64,000 nucleotides of DNA from NCBI GenBank assembly GCA_023630215.1, contig JALPRQ010000001.1:620001-684000 (forward strand). The letters are read 5' to 3'. The stretch is from Rhodobacteraceae bacterium NBU2976. GTDB taxonomy: Bacteria; Pseudomonadota; Alphaproteobacteria; Rhodobacterales; Rhodobacteraceae. Under the pieces are notes generated by a model, which worked only from the letters and a program-made list of their open reading frames with translations, searched no databases and was not told where the DNA came from. The stretch's first letter is position 1, and the number at the start of each line of letters is the position of its first letter. The position numbers and the translations under genes are program-made. Positions 45,634-53,927 of the stretch are shown piece by piece.

Positions 45634-46427
45634 TCTTCAGTCGGAAATGACCGGTCCTTGACCTCCTCGGCATAGGCTTTCACCGATGCCTCGATCTGGT
45701 TGGCGAGATCACCGTAAACCTTCACGAATTTCGGGGGGGTGGCGTTAAGGCCGAGCATGTCTTCCAGCACGAGGATTTGGCCGTCGCATTCTGCCGACGC
45801 GCCGATACCGATGGTGGGAATGTCCACCAACTTGGTGATCTTGGCGGCGAGCGGTTCAACGACCCCTTCGACCACCATGGCAAAGGCGCCGGCCTCGGCC
45901 ACGGCTTTGGCGTCGGCGATATGGGCGTCCCATGTCGCCTCATCCCGCCCTTGGGTTTTGAAGCCGCCCATAACGTGGCTGGACTGGGGTGTCAGGCCGA
46001 TATGGGCCATCACGGGGATGCCGCGCTCGGTCAGGAAATGGATGGTTTCGGCCATTCGCGCACCCCCCTCCAGCTTCACGGCACCGCAGCCGGTTTCCTT
46101 CATGATCTTGGCGGCATTGCGGAACGCCATGTTCGGGGATTCCTCGTAAGTGCCAAAGGGCATATCGACGACGATCAGCGCCTTTTGCGTGCCACGTACC
46201 ACCGCCTTGCCGTGCATAATCATCAGATCGAGCGGCACGCCGACGGTGGTTTCCATTCCGTGCATCACCATGCCCAAACTGTCGCCGACAAGAATGAAAT
46301 CGGCGTAGCGGTCCACAATGGCTGCCGTGTGTGCGTGGTATGACGTCAGCGAAACAATCGGATCACCGCCTTTCATATTCCGGATTTTCGGCGTGGTGTT
46401 ACGGCGGACGGGTTTCTGGGTGCTCAT
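45618..46427 (-). CDS. panB: Ketopantoate hydroxymethyltransferase
   Basis: 269 aa TIM barrel. Seen: [24 protein letters not shown] (metal Asp), [29 protein letters not shown] with the catalytic Glu, and IGIGAS. First step of pantothenate synthesis, from ketoisovalerate. The four-base overlap with panC shows they are co-translated. Confidence 0.96.
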   Translation of the reverse strand: MSTQKPVRRNTTPKIRNMKGGDPIVSLTSYHAHTAAIVDRYADFILVGDSLGMVMHGMETTVGVPLDLMIMHGKAVVRGTQKALIVVDMPFGTYEESPNMAFRNAAKIMKETGCGAVKLEGGARMAETIHFLTERGIPVMAHIGLTPQSSHVMGGFKTQGRDEATWDAHIADAKAVAEAGAFAMVVEGVVEPLAAKITKLVDIPTIGIGASAECDGQILVLEDMLGLNATPPKFVKVYGDLANQIEASVKAYAEEVKDRSFPTEDQVYR

Positions 46428-47266
46428 GGCTTTTCCCCTGTTAGGACGCGTTGGTCGATCAGTAGCACATTCCCGAACCGGACGGCCAGCAGGGCGACGA
46501 CGGGGCGGGTGATGGGGCCGCTGACGCGGGCGAGGGTTTCGGCGTCGCGGATGTCGATGGATTTGATGTCGGCGCGGGGTTCAGACGCGAGTGTGTCGCG
46601 GATGATCTTGTGGGCTTTGGCGACGGTCGGGGCGTTGGCTGCGGTGTCCAGCGCCCGGTTCAACACTGGCGCAGCAGCGCGATCTTCAGGCGTCAGTTTG
46701 ACATTGCGCGAGGACATGGCAAGCCCGTCAGCTTCACGCACCGTCGGCACGCTGATGACGTCCAGCGGCATATCCAAATCGCGCACCATCCGGCGGATGA
46801 CGGCGAGCTGCTGAAAGTCCTTTTCCCCGAAATAGGCCCGATCCGGCTGGGTAATGTTGAACAGTTTCGTCACCACCGTCGCCACACCCCGATAATGCCC
46901 GGGCCGCAAACGCCCCATCAGGATGCGGGACAATTTTGTGGTTTCGACGATGGTTTCCGGCGCTCCGTCATACATTTCCACGACTGAGGGCGCGAAAACG
47001 GCGTCGACCCCCTCCGCCCGCAACAACGCCAAATCACGATCCATGTCGCGGGGATAGGTCGCCAGATCCTCGTTCGGGCCGAACTGGGTGGGGTTCACGA
47101 AGATGGTGACGATCACCCGGTCATTTTCGGCCCGCGCCTGACGCACCAGCGTCAGGTGGCCGTCATGCAAGTAGCCCATCGTGGGGACAAGGCCGATGCT
47201 CTCCCCCACCTGTCGCCAAGTCGCGTGCAGGTCGCGGATCGCGGATTTGGTTTCACACAGCTGCAT
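46424..47266 (-). CDS. panC: Pantothenate synthetase
   Basis: 280 aa. Class I synthetase-like nucleotide-binding: [15 protein letters not shown] (the HIGH-like motif), [50 protein letters not shown] and the MSSRNVKL loop. Joins pantoate and beta-alanine. The ATG at 47266 gives the usual start MQLCETK; the frame opens 14 codons earlier. Followed by panB. Confidence 0.96.
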   Translation of the reverse strand: MQLCETKSAIRDLHATWRQVGESIGLVPTMGYLHDGHLTLVRQARAENDRVIVTIFVNPTQFGPNEDLATYPRDMDRDLALLRAEGVDAVFAPSVVEMYDGAPETIVETTKLSRILMGRLRPGHYRGVATVVTKLFNITQPDRAYFGEKDFQQLAVIRRMVRDLDMPLDVISVPTVREADGLAMSSRNVKLTPEDRAAAPVLNRALDTAANAPTVAKAHKIIRDTLASEPRADIKSIDIRDAETLARVSGPITRPVVALLAVRFGNVLLIDQRVLTGEKP

Positions 47267-47317
47267 GGCTTCTCCCTCAGTCGGAAAAGATTTAGGCGTG
47301 CGGGTCACGCTTGTCCA

Positions 47318-47626
47318 TCAGCAACAGGACCGAACCGTCGCGTTATTCGCACAACAATCATGCACCAGATAGCCCATCAGCGCGCCCATCCGTTCGAAAT
47401 CGACGCGATAGATAATCGAGCGCGCATCACGTTCCGCGACGATCAGCCCCGCGTCGGCCAGTGTCGACAGATGAAACGAAGCGCGGGAGGGAGAGGCTTC
47501 GACAACCCCAGCCACTTCGCCCGCTGCTGCCCCCGCTGGCCCTTTGGTCACAAGATATCGCAACACGCGCAAGCGGGTTTCCTGGGCAAGGGCGGATAGC
47601 GCGGTGATCACGTCAGCTTCATTCAT
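47318..47626 (-). CDS. arsR: ArsR-family repressor with C-terminal CC motifs
   Basis: 102 aa from ATG 47626; winged helix-turn-helix with LSALAQETRLRVLRYLV and ASPSRASFHLSTLADAGLI as recognition helix. Cysteines lie only at the C-terminus: Cys91-Cys92 and Cys101-Cys102. This resembles ArsR proteins such as AfArsR that bind As(III) with a C-terminal CC/C set rather than the alpha3 CxC of E. coli ArsR. Divergent from the DUF6428 gene over a gap that holds a perfect palindrome. Likely senses arsenite or antimonite. Confidence 0.88.
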   Translation of the reverse strand: MNEADVITALSALAQETRLRVLRYLVTKGPAGAAAGEVAGVVEASPSRASFHLSTLADAGLIVAERDARSIIYRVDFERMGALMGYLVHDCCANNATVRSCC

Positions 47627-47660
47627 TTCAATAATCCTTGAAATGTTATTCGGGGTCATA

Positions 47661-47682
47661 TATTTCAATATATGTTGAAATA
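47661..47682. promoter_or_regulatory. ArsR operator candidate
   Basis: TATTTCAA (47661-47668), six bases, TTGAAATA (47675-47682): a perfect inverted repeat containing the TTCAA-N6-TTGAA form known for many ArsR-family sites. It lies in the divergent gap, 35 bases upstream of the arsR start and 22 bases upstream of the DUF6428 gene. Confidence 0.8.
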
Positions 47683-47704
47683 ACGAATCGCAAAGGAAAA
47701 TGCC

Positions 47705-48136
47705 ATGACGACGCTCGACGATCTCGTAACCGATCTGTCAAACACCAATCCGGACCTGCCCTTGGTTTTTGTTACCAACGAGGGAGAGATTGGTGGCGGC
47801 TATCATGTCACTGAACTGAAGCGCGCGGATATCCACAGTATCGATTGCGGTGGGCGCATCTCTGCGTGGCGTGAAACGCTTCTGCAACTGCTTGACGGCA
47901 ACGACCGCGAGCATATGAAAGTCGGCAAATTCATCGCCATTGCAGGTCGGTCCAAATCGCTGGTGCCTGGTTTGTCCGAAGGACAATTGGCGTTTGAATA
48001 TGGTCCGGGGAATCGCGGAATGCGTCGATATGAAAGCTATCATCTTGTGACGTCACCATCTCGTACAGAACTTCATCTTGAGGAAACACATGCCATGTGC
48101 AAACCGCGGGAAATGGCGTCGACGGGCTGTTGCTAG
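47705..48136 (+). CDS. DUF6428 family protein with C-terminal GCC
   Basis: 143 aa, soluble. Opens with a helix, then LPLVFVTNEGEIGGGYHVTELKRADIHSIDCGGR, and WRETLLQLLDG, the pattern of DUF6428 as I remember it, a family found beside ArsR regulators. It ends STGCC, like the paired cysteines of the divergent ArsR, which hints at binding thiophilic oxyanions. AAAGGAAAA precedes the ATG. Controlled by the palindrome upstream. Biochemical role unknown. Confidence 0.8.
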   Translation: MTTLDDLVTDLSNTNPDLPLVFVTNEGEIGGGYHVTELKRADIHSIDCGGRISAWRETLLQLLDGNDREHMKVGKFIAIAGRSKSLVPGLSEGQLAFEYGPGNRGMRRYESYHLVTSPSRTELHLEETHAMCKPREMASTGCC

Positions 48137-48214
48137 GTAAAAAAGGCGCGTGTTTTTGCCACAACGCCTCAAAACGTCCTAGATTTGGACACAATTGTAT
48201 GCAAACACGCGTTT

Positions 48215-48685
48215 ATGCAAAAACGTGATCTCATATCTTGGCGGTTTCTGGCCCTGATTGCAGGGATGGTGATGCCGTTTGAATTAAACGCACAGGCCGG
48301 ATTTCCGGATCCGACGGCCTGTCTGATTGCCAACAGCGAACTGGATGACATCTACAGTTCGGCCATTCAGCCACAATGTCTGATCTTGGCCGGCGATGCG
48401 TGTGCCAAGAACGCTGACGCCGGGGCCTGCCTCGCAGCGCTTAATGCAACGATCGAAGGGTTGTACACCCAGATATCATCAGCGCTGCCCGCCCAGTTAG
48501 GTGTGGATGAAGCCGGTGAAAACCAGTATGCTGAGGCACTGAAATCTGCTCAAAAAGTGTTTGTTCAGAAAACGGAATGCGCCGATATGGTGGGTATCAG
48601 TCAGGCCGCTTGCACCTACAAGGCCTATTCACAACAAATCCTGTCTCTGATCCAATACGCAGATCAGACAGCTGTTTGGCCCTGA
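48215..48685 (+). CDS. Exported hypothetical protein with paired cysteines
   Basis: 156 aa from the ATG at 48215; a TTG ten codons upstream is also in frame. Signal peptide to about residue 29 (MVMPFELNAQA). The mature protein has seven cysteines (first near residue 36, then CLIL, CAKN, CLAA, TECAD, ACTY) and resembles small periplasmic proteins of the LprI/DUF1311 type, but I cannot confirm this. Stands alone, 78 bases after the DUF6428 gene. Confidence 0.65.
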   Translation: MQKRDLISWRFLALIAGMVMPFELNAQAGFPDPTACLIANSELDDIYSSAIQPQCLILAGDACAKNADAGACLAALNATIEGLYTQISSALPAQLGVDEAGENQYAEALKSAQKVFVQKTECADMVGISQAACTYKAYSQQILSLIQYADQTAVWP

Positions 48686-48765
48686 TTGGAACGTTTGGCA
48701 CCAAAACAAATTAACGGCCGCTGATCAAATACGCAAAAGACCTCGGCACTTGGCCAAAAGGCCCC

Positions 48766-49890
48766 CTATGACTGCGTGATCTCGAACTTGAGCAGAACCT
48801 CGTACTTCCCTTCGTCAAGATCGGCCGTCAAGGAATAAACTTCTGTTCCGTTCGGCAGCTCGACTTCCTCAGTTTCGCCTTCATAGAGCGTGATCGTACC
48901 CTCAAAATCGCCGGAACCACGCCCTGAATTCAAATCTCCCCCGGATTCAGGAATGCGACCGCGCCAAACAGGTAACGCTGTGCTAGAGTCCGGTTGAAGC
49001 TTGGTGCGACAGCGCACGGCAATCGGTACAAATGCTTCTGGCCCAAAGGCTTTTGCCAAAACCCCAATCAACCCCGGCAATCCATAATTATCGTAGGCTT
49101 CTTTCAGGTTCGGCGGAAGCGTCACACCGGTTTGCACCTGCACTGTGGTCAACAACAGATTGGTAATGATGGTTGCGATGCCGCCAATGATCTTCGATAA
49201 AGCCGCCGCTGCCGATGCGGACATGCCATCATCTTCCAGCATCAACAGAATTGCCGTGAAATTCGTGAAATCCTGACTTTCGGGAATGACTTCATATGCA
49301 ATCAGACGATTAAGTCTTTCCGATGCGTTTGCAGGAATTGACTCTCCAGTGTCAAAAAGACCGTTGTAATTATAGTGCAATGGCTTCGATCCGCCTTCGC
49401 CGTAGCTATACGCACCAGTGAATTTGATATCGTCTTTGCCCGCTTCCGTCCCCAGAAAACCCGATGTTTCCTTGATACATTTGATCCTCTGAAGATTGAG
49501 CGAGATTCGCCATTCGGCTTGCTCAAGCGCCTCTTCCGGCGCGTTTTCACTTTCTTCGGCGGCGGCTTCGGCGGCCTCTGCCACAGCATCAGCAGCGTTT
49601 TTTATCTGGTCGGCAATGTCCTTAAACCATGCAGCGGGCTGATCCAGCAAACGCCCGCCGATAATCGGCATCAGCGCCGCATGGGCGATTATGATCGGGT
49701 CTTCTACGCCAATAAATTCTTGAAGATGCGGCATGGCTTCGGGTTTACGAATGGCTCTGTCCCGCAAAACACCCCCGAACTCCCGCATGAGCGCATCATA
49801 TTCCGGTCCGTTCGCGCCCTCGCGTAAGCCTTGCGCCAAGAAGTATTCTGTCAGTGCATTAAAATATAATTCTGGTGATACGACGTCCAT
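48766..49890 (-). CDS. Hypothetical protein, 374 aa, unrecognised
   Basis: Start ATG 49890 with GGAGGAG upstream; the frame opens 27 codons earlier. No signal peptide or clear membrane segment. Helical N-terminal region (1-100), an Ala/Glu-rich helix (about 100-135), a strand-rich stretch with ISLNLQRIKCIKETSGFLGTEAGKDDIKFTG, a helical middle with small residues (DDGMSASAAAALSKIIGGIATI) and a beta-rich C-terminus ending LPNGTEVYSLTADLDEGKYEVLLKFEI. The IxCIxET...GxDxI pattern recalls secreted or toxin-associated beta domains, but this is only an impression. No partner genes. Confidence 0.65.
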   Translation of the reverse strand: MDVVSPELYFNALTEYFLAQGLREGANGPEYDALMREFGGVLRDRAIRKPEAMPHLQEFIGVEDPIIIAHAALMPIIGGRLLDQPAAWFKDIADQIKNAADAVAEAAEAAAEESENAPEEALEQAEWRISLNLQRIKCIKETSGFLGTEAGKDDIKFTGAYSYGEGGSKPLHYNYNGLFDTGESIPANASERLNRLIAYEVIPESQDFTNFTAILLMLEDDGMSASAAAALSKIIGGIATIITNLLLTTVQVQTGVTLPPNLKEAYDNYGLPGLIGVLAKAFGPEAFVPIAVRCRTKLQPDSSTALPVWRGRIPESGGDLNSGRGSGDFEGTITLYEGETEEVELPNGTEVYSLTADLDEGKYEVLLKFEITQS

Positions 49891-50098
49891 GGTGACTCCT
49901 CCTCTCATACCTTCGAGGGTCTTATTTTCTGACGACCTAACATCGTCGTCTGTGCTCATGCGCACAGACATCCTCCAAGAATACCCGAATCTCTTTCAAT
50001 CGAGGTCGCATTCCCCCCACCAAAAGTCGCGCCACACTTGGCCCCCCGATATGTTTCCGGCATTCTAGCCGCAACAGAGACTCAGGGAGTGTTGCATC

Positions 50099-52585
50099 AT
50101 GAAAAGCCACGCGCGTGCGGTTGTTGTCGGGGGCGGGGTCATCGGGGCCTCGATTGCGTATCATCTGGCAAAGGCGGGCTGGAACGATGTGGTGCTGCTG
50201 GAACGTGATGAACTGACCGCCGGGTCCACGTGGCACGCTGCCGGATTGTTGCCCCTGTTCAACATGTCCTATGCGACCAGCCACATTCACGACTACTCGG
50301 TGAAATTCTACAAAACGCTAGAGGCGGAAACGGGCCTCAATGCGGGTTTCTCCGTCGTTGGCAACCTGCGCATGGCACAGTCACAGGCGCGCATGGACGA
50401 GTTTCACCTTTACGCAGCGAACGCCGACGCAGTGGGGATCGAACATCAATTCCTGACTCCCGCCCAGATCAAAGACCGCTGGCCTCTGGTCCGTACCGAA
50501 GATTTGCAAGGCGCTCTGTTCCATCCCACCGACGGCTACATCAACCCCGCCGACGTGACGCAGGCAATGGCCAAAGGCGCGCGGCAGCGAGGCGTCGAAA
50601 TCATCCGCAAGATGCAGGTCGATGACTACCACTGGACGGGGGACGAATGGATCGTTTCCGGTCGCAAGATGGTCGAAAAGGGCGGCAATCTGATCCCCTC
50701 CGACGAAACCTTCGAAATTTGGGCCGAACATGTCGTCACCGCGACGGGCAACCACGCACAGCGCACCGCGCGGATGCTGGGGATCAAGATGCCCGCAATT
50801 CCGGTCGAACATCAATTCATCGTCACCGACGAAGACCCCGCGCTGACCGAATACCGCAAAACCCACGGCGAACACCCCGTCCTGCGGGATGCCGACGCCA
50901 AATGGTACGTCCGCGAAGAACGCGGCGGCTGGATCCTCGGCCCCTATGAAGAAGGTGCACCCGCGCGGTTCGAATATGGCGTCCCGGACAGTTTCCGCGC
51001 CGACCTCTTCCCGCTCGATCTGGAACGGATCGAAGAAGAATATATGTCCATGATCCACCGCATTCCGTCCTCGGAAAACTGCGGCCTCAAAGACGATTTC
51101 AACGGCCCGATCTGCTACACCCCCGACGGCAACCCGCTCGTCGGCCCCGCACCCGGCCTGCGCAATATGTGGCTCGCCGAAGGGTTTTCGTTTGGCATCA
51201 CCGCCGCGGGGGGCACCGGCCACTACCTCGCACAGATGATGGTCGAGGGTGAGGCGGAGATCGACATGGCCAGCCTCGACCCCAAACGCTACGGCGACTG
51301 GATGACCACCGAATATGCCGCCCGCAAGAACGAAGAATGCTATTCCCACGTCTATATCCTCCACCACCCGGACGAAGAACGCGAGGCCGCGCGCCCACTC
51401 CGCACAGCGCCCTGCTACGACCGCATGAAAGCCGCCGGCGCACAATTCGGTCAGGTGAACGGCTGGGAACGCCCGAACTACTTCGCCCCCGCCGGATTTG
51501 ACGACCACGCCGCCCGTTCCTTCCGCCGCGGCGGCTGGTGGCAATATGCCGTCGACGAAGCCAAAGCCATCCGCGAGGGCGTCGGCCTGATCGACGCGAC
51601 AGCCTTTACCAAACACCGCATCTCCGGCCCCGGGGCGGCGGGGTTCCTTGACTGGTTCACGACCAACAAGCTGCCCAAGGTCGGGCGGATCAACCTGACC
51701 TATGCACTCTCCCCCAAAGGCACCACGCGCACCGAATACACGATTGTGCGCGAGGCGGAGGATAGCTTCTACCTCGTCTCGGCGGGTGCATGGACGGCCT
51801 ATGATCAGGATTACCTCTACAAGGCGATCATGGAGCAGGAGGACCGGTTTGGCCGCATCAACGAGGAGGAGGTGACGACAAAATACGGCGTCTTCGCCAT
51901 CGCCGGCCCAAAATCGCGCGACGTGCTGCAAAGCCTGATCCGCGATGCCGACCCCGAAACCGCGCTGATGAACAAACGCTTCCCATGGCTGTCGGCGCGT
52001 GACATCGAACTCGGCATGTGCCCGGTCAAGGCGATCCGCGTCGCCTATACCGGCGAACTGGGGTGGGAGCTGCATCACCCGATTGAGATGCAGAACTACC
52101 TGTTTGATCAGCTGATGGCGGCAGGCGAACCGCACGGCCTGAAACTGGTCGGCGCGCGCGCGCAAAACTGGCTCCGTCAGGAAAAATCCTACCGCGCGTT
52201 CGGCACCGAACTGGGCCGCGACGCCACCCCGCTGGAGGGTGGGCTGGACCGGTTCGTAGACCTGTCCAAAGATTTCTATGGCAAAGCGGAAATGGAAGCG
52301 ACCGGCATCCGCGCCACCTGCGTCACCCTCCTGATCGACGGCCCATCGGACGCCGACCCATGGGGACGGGAGGCACTGTTCCACGAAGGCCAAAAAATCG
52401 GCCGCCTAACCTCGGGCGGGTATTCCGTGGTGTTCGGCAAAAGCATCGGCATGGGGTATGTGCACCCGGGACTGGAGGCCGTGGGGCAGAAGCTACAGGT
52501 GAAAATGTTCGGGGAGTTGTGGGACGCACAGGTGGTCGAGGACAGCCCGTATGATCCGGCGAATGAGAGATTAAGGGTGGGGTGA
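50099..52585 (+). CDS. FAD-dependent dimethylglycine/sarcosine dehydrogenase-like protein with GcvT domain
   Basis: 828 aa. N-terminal DAO domain (1-380): dinucleotide motif VVVGGGVIGASIAYHLA and GSTWHAAGL, in which the His normally holds FAD covalently. C-terminal GcvT-like domain (about 430-828): GVGLIDATAFTKHRISGPGAAGFLD, GELGWELHHP and SGGYSVVFGKSIGMGYV. This is the architecture of DMGDH and SARDH, which oxidatively demethylate methylated glycines and pass formaldehyde to tetrahydrofolate. Which methylamine is used cannot be read from sequence. ATG preceded by CAGGGAG. Monocistronic with a strong terminator. Confidence 0.92.
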   Translation: MKSHARAVVVGGGVIGASIAYHLAKAGWNDVVLLERDELTAGSTWHAAGLLPLFNMSYATSHIHDYSVKFYKTLEAETGLNAGFSVVGNLRMAQSQARMDEFHLYAANADAVGIEHQFLTPAQIKDRWPLVRTEDLQGALFHPTDGYINPADVTQAMAKGARQRGVEIIRKMQVDDYHWTGDEWIVSGRKMVEKGGNLIPSDETFEIWAEHVVTATGNHAQRTARMLGIKMPAIPVEHQFIVTDEDPALTEYRKTHGEHPVLRDADAKWYVREERGGWILGPYEEGAPARFEYGVPDSFRADLFPLDLERIEEEYMSMIHRIPSSENCGLKDDFNGPICYTPDGNPLVGPAPGLRNMWLAEGFSFGITAAGGTGHYLAQMMVEGEAEIDMASLDPKRYGDWMTTEYAARKNEECYSHVYILHHPDEEREAARPLRTAPCYDRMKAAGAQFGQVNGWERPNYFAPAGFDDHAARSFRRGGWWQYAVDEAKAIREGVGLIDATAFTKHRISGPGAAGFLDWFTTNKLPKVGRINLTYALSPKGTTRTEYTIVREAEDSFYLVSAGAWTAYDQDYLYKAIMEQEDRFGRINEEEVTTKYGVFAIAGPKSRDVLQSLIRDADPETALMNKRFPWLSARDIELGMCPVKAIRVAYTGELGWELHHPIEMQNYLFDQLMAAGEPHGLKLVGARAQNWLRQEKSYRAFGTELGRDATPLEGGLDRFVDLSKDFYGKAEMEATGIRATCVTLLIDGPSDADPWGREALFHEGQKIGRLTSGGYSVVFGKSIGMGYVHPGLEAVGQKLQVKMFGELWDAQVVEDSPYDPANERLRVG

Positions 52586-52590
52586 AAGTA

Positions 52591-52618
52591 AAAAAGGCGG
52601 CTTTCGCCGCCTTTTTTT
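52591..52618 (+). terminator. Rho-independent terminator after the DMGDH-like gene
   Basis: GGCGGC (52596-52601), loop TTTC, GCCGCC (52606-52611), then seven T. An A-run on the left side means it can also work for leftward transcription. Confidence 0.93.
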
Positions 52619-52780
52619 GTTTGATTAGCAGCCTGTGCCGCCTCCTGTAGAAAAGAACATTCTTTCTCCCTTTCTAAATTTACATTACTCAGTAACTTAA
52701 CTTGACAACGTTCCTATTCGAATTTGGTTCCCGCTGTAAAGCAAATTACACATTACCAAATCAATAATCTCAGGATTGTG

Positions 52781-53848
52781 TTAAGCTTTTATTTCATTAT
52801 CGCTAGAATTTGGCAAAACTGTGGCTTTAGGGTTCCACCAAAAGAAAACACCATTTTTTGGTAGAAGTGGCTCGTTGAATATTACCCTTCTACAGTTAGT
52901 AACATGGTTTTCGTTTTCAAGAAATTCCTGACTAAATTTGTCGGATGGATGAACCGGTTCAACAAAAATGTCATAGTGTTCCGGGTTATATCGTAGGGTG
53001 AATTCAGTCTCTTCACATATAAGGTTAGACTGAAACAGATCGTTATCCACTTTCCGTTTATACTGCATAAACGATAACATAACCCGTACTTCTTGATCTG
53101 GCTCTAGTGGACACGCAAATGCAAATTTTTGGCGTCCAACGTCATCCGGCGCTGCTTCATCAAATTTTGAGAATTCGCTCGGATCAATGTTTACGCCGTC
53201 AAGATTGATAGACTTGAGACCATCGCGATCATCTTTGGGAGAATCCAGTCCGGAGACCTTAGAGGCATGGAACCGCACGACATGATCCACTTTATCAAGA
53301 GAAATGTTCTTGAGTGTGAAATCAAAACGCACCTTCATTAGAACCCAATCTGACTCAGCTTCTGGTGCCATCAATTCATATTCAAGAACCTGCTTGGTCT
53401 TTATGATCGGTGTCTCAAACAAATATTTTGTAACGAATTCGAATACCGTTGATGACGTATTCGTGTCGTAGAGATAGGCGAACAAATTCCGATTAAGAAT
53501 GTTTTCCTTCTTCTGTATGTATTCATTGTAATCTTTCCTTGCGACGCGTTCAATGAACGTCCCGATGCCCCAAGCAATTACCAGTGCAAAACCAATTTCA
53601 GTGAAACCGGCTATTATTACTTTTCCAAACGTCGTTTTCGGCTCGATGTGCGCCAGCAATGCAATACCAACAAATGAAAAGGCAATGCCGTAAATGAGAG
53701 TGCGATAACCGTTCTCTCTCAATTGTTTGACTTTTGTCCTGATAGGCTTTCTAAAAACCACAACTACAATAAATACTAAACCAATTAGGTAAAGTAAGTA
53801 TTTCGGAGTGCCTTCTGTAGATTTCAGGAGATCAAAAAAATCAGACAT
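52781..53848 (-). CDS. AT-rich hypothetical membrane protein, 355 aa
   Basis: Not recognised. Three membrane segments in the first 110 residues (about 17-33, 50-68, 80-102), then a large cytoplasmic domain that looks mostly beta (FDFTLKNISLDKVDHVVRFHASKVSGLDS, FAFACPLEPDQEVRVMLSFMQYKRKVD, FTLRYNPEHYDIFVEPV). Start at ATG 53848; the frame opens 31 codons earlier, overlapping the carB end. Clearly more AT-rich than carB. Lies 79 bases after carB on the same strand. Probably acquired; membrane proteins with a single sensor-like domain of this kind can be defence components, but nothing here proves it. Confidence 0.75.
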   Translation of the reverse strand: MSDFFDLLKSTEGTPKYLLYLIGLVFIVVVVFRKPIRTKVKQLRENGYRTLIYGIAFSFVGIALLAHIEPKTTFGKVIIAGFTEIGFALVIAWGIGTFIERVARKDYNEYIQKKENILNRNLFAYLYDTNTSSTVFEFVTKYLFETPIIKTKQVLEYELMAPEAESDWVLMKVRFDFTLKNISLDKVDHVVRFHASKVSGLDSPKDDRDGLKSINLDGVNIDPSEFSKFDEAAPDDVGRQKFAFACPLEPDQEVRVMLSFMQYKRKVDNDLFQSNLICEETEFTLRYNPEHYDIFVEPVHPSDKFSQEFLENENHVTNCRRVIFNEPLLPKNGVFFWWNPKATVLPNSSDNEIKA

Positions 53849-53927
53849 AATAGTAATCCAATACTCGTAAAAATCGATTAAAAATATACATCGTTGGGCC
53901 ACATTGCAACCTAAAAGTGAATCCTCC

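Noticed and set aside
50381-52393. A 670-codon open frame opposite the DMGDH-like gene
   Set aside because: Shadow of the real gene, whose FAD and GcvT motifs are clear.
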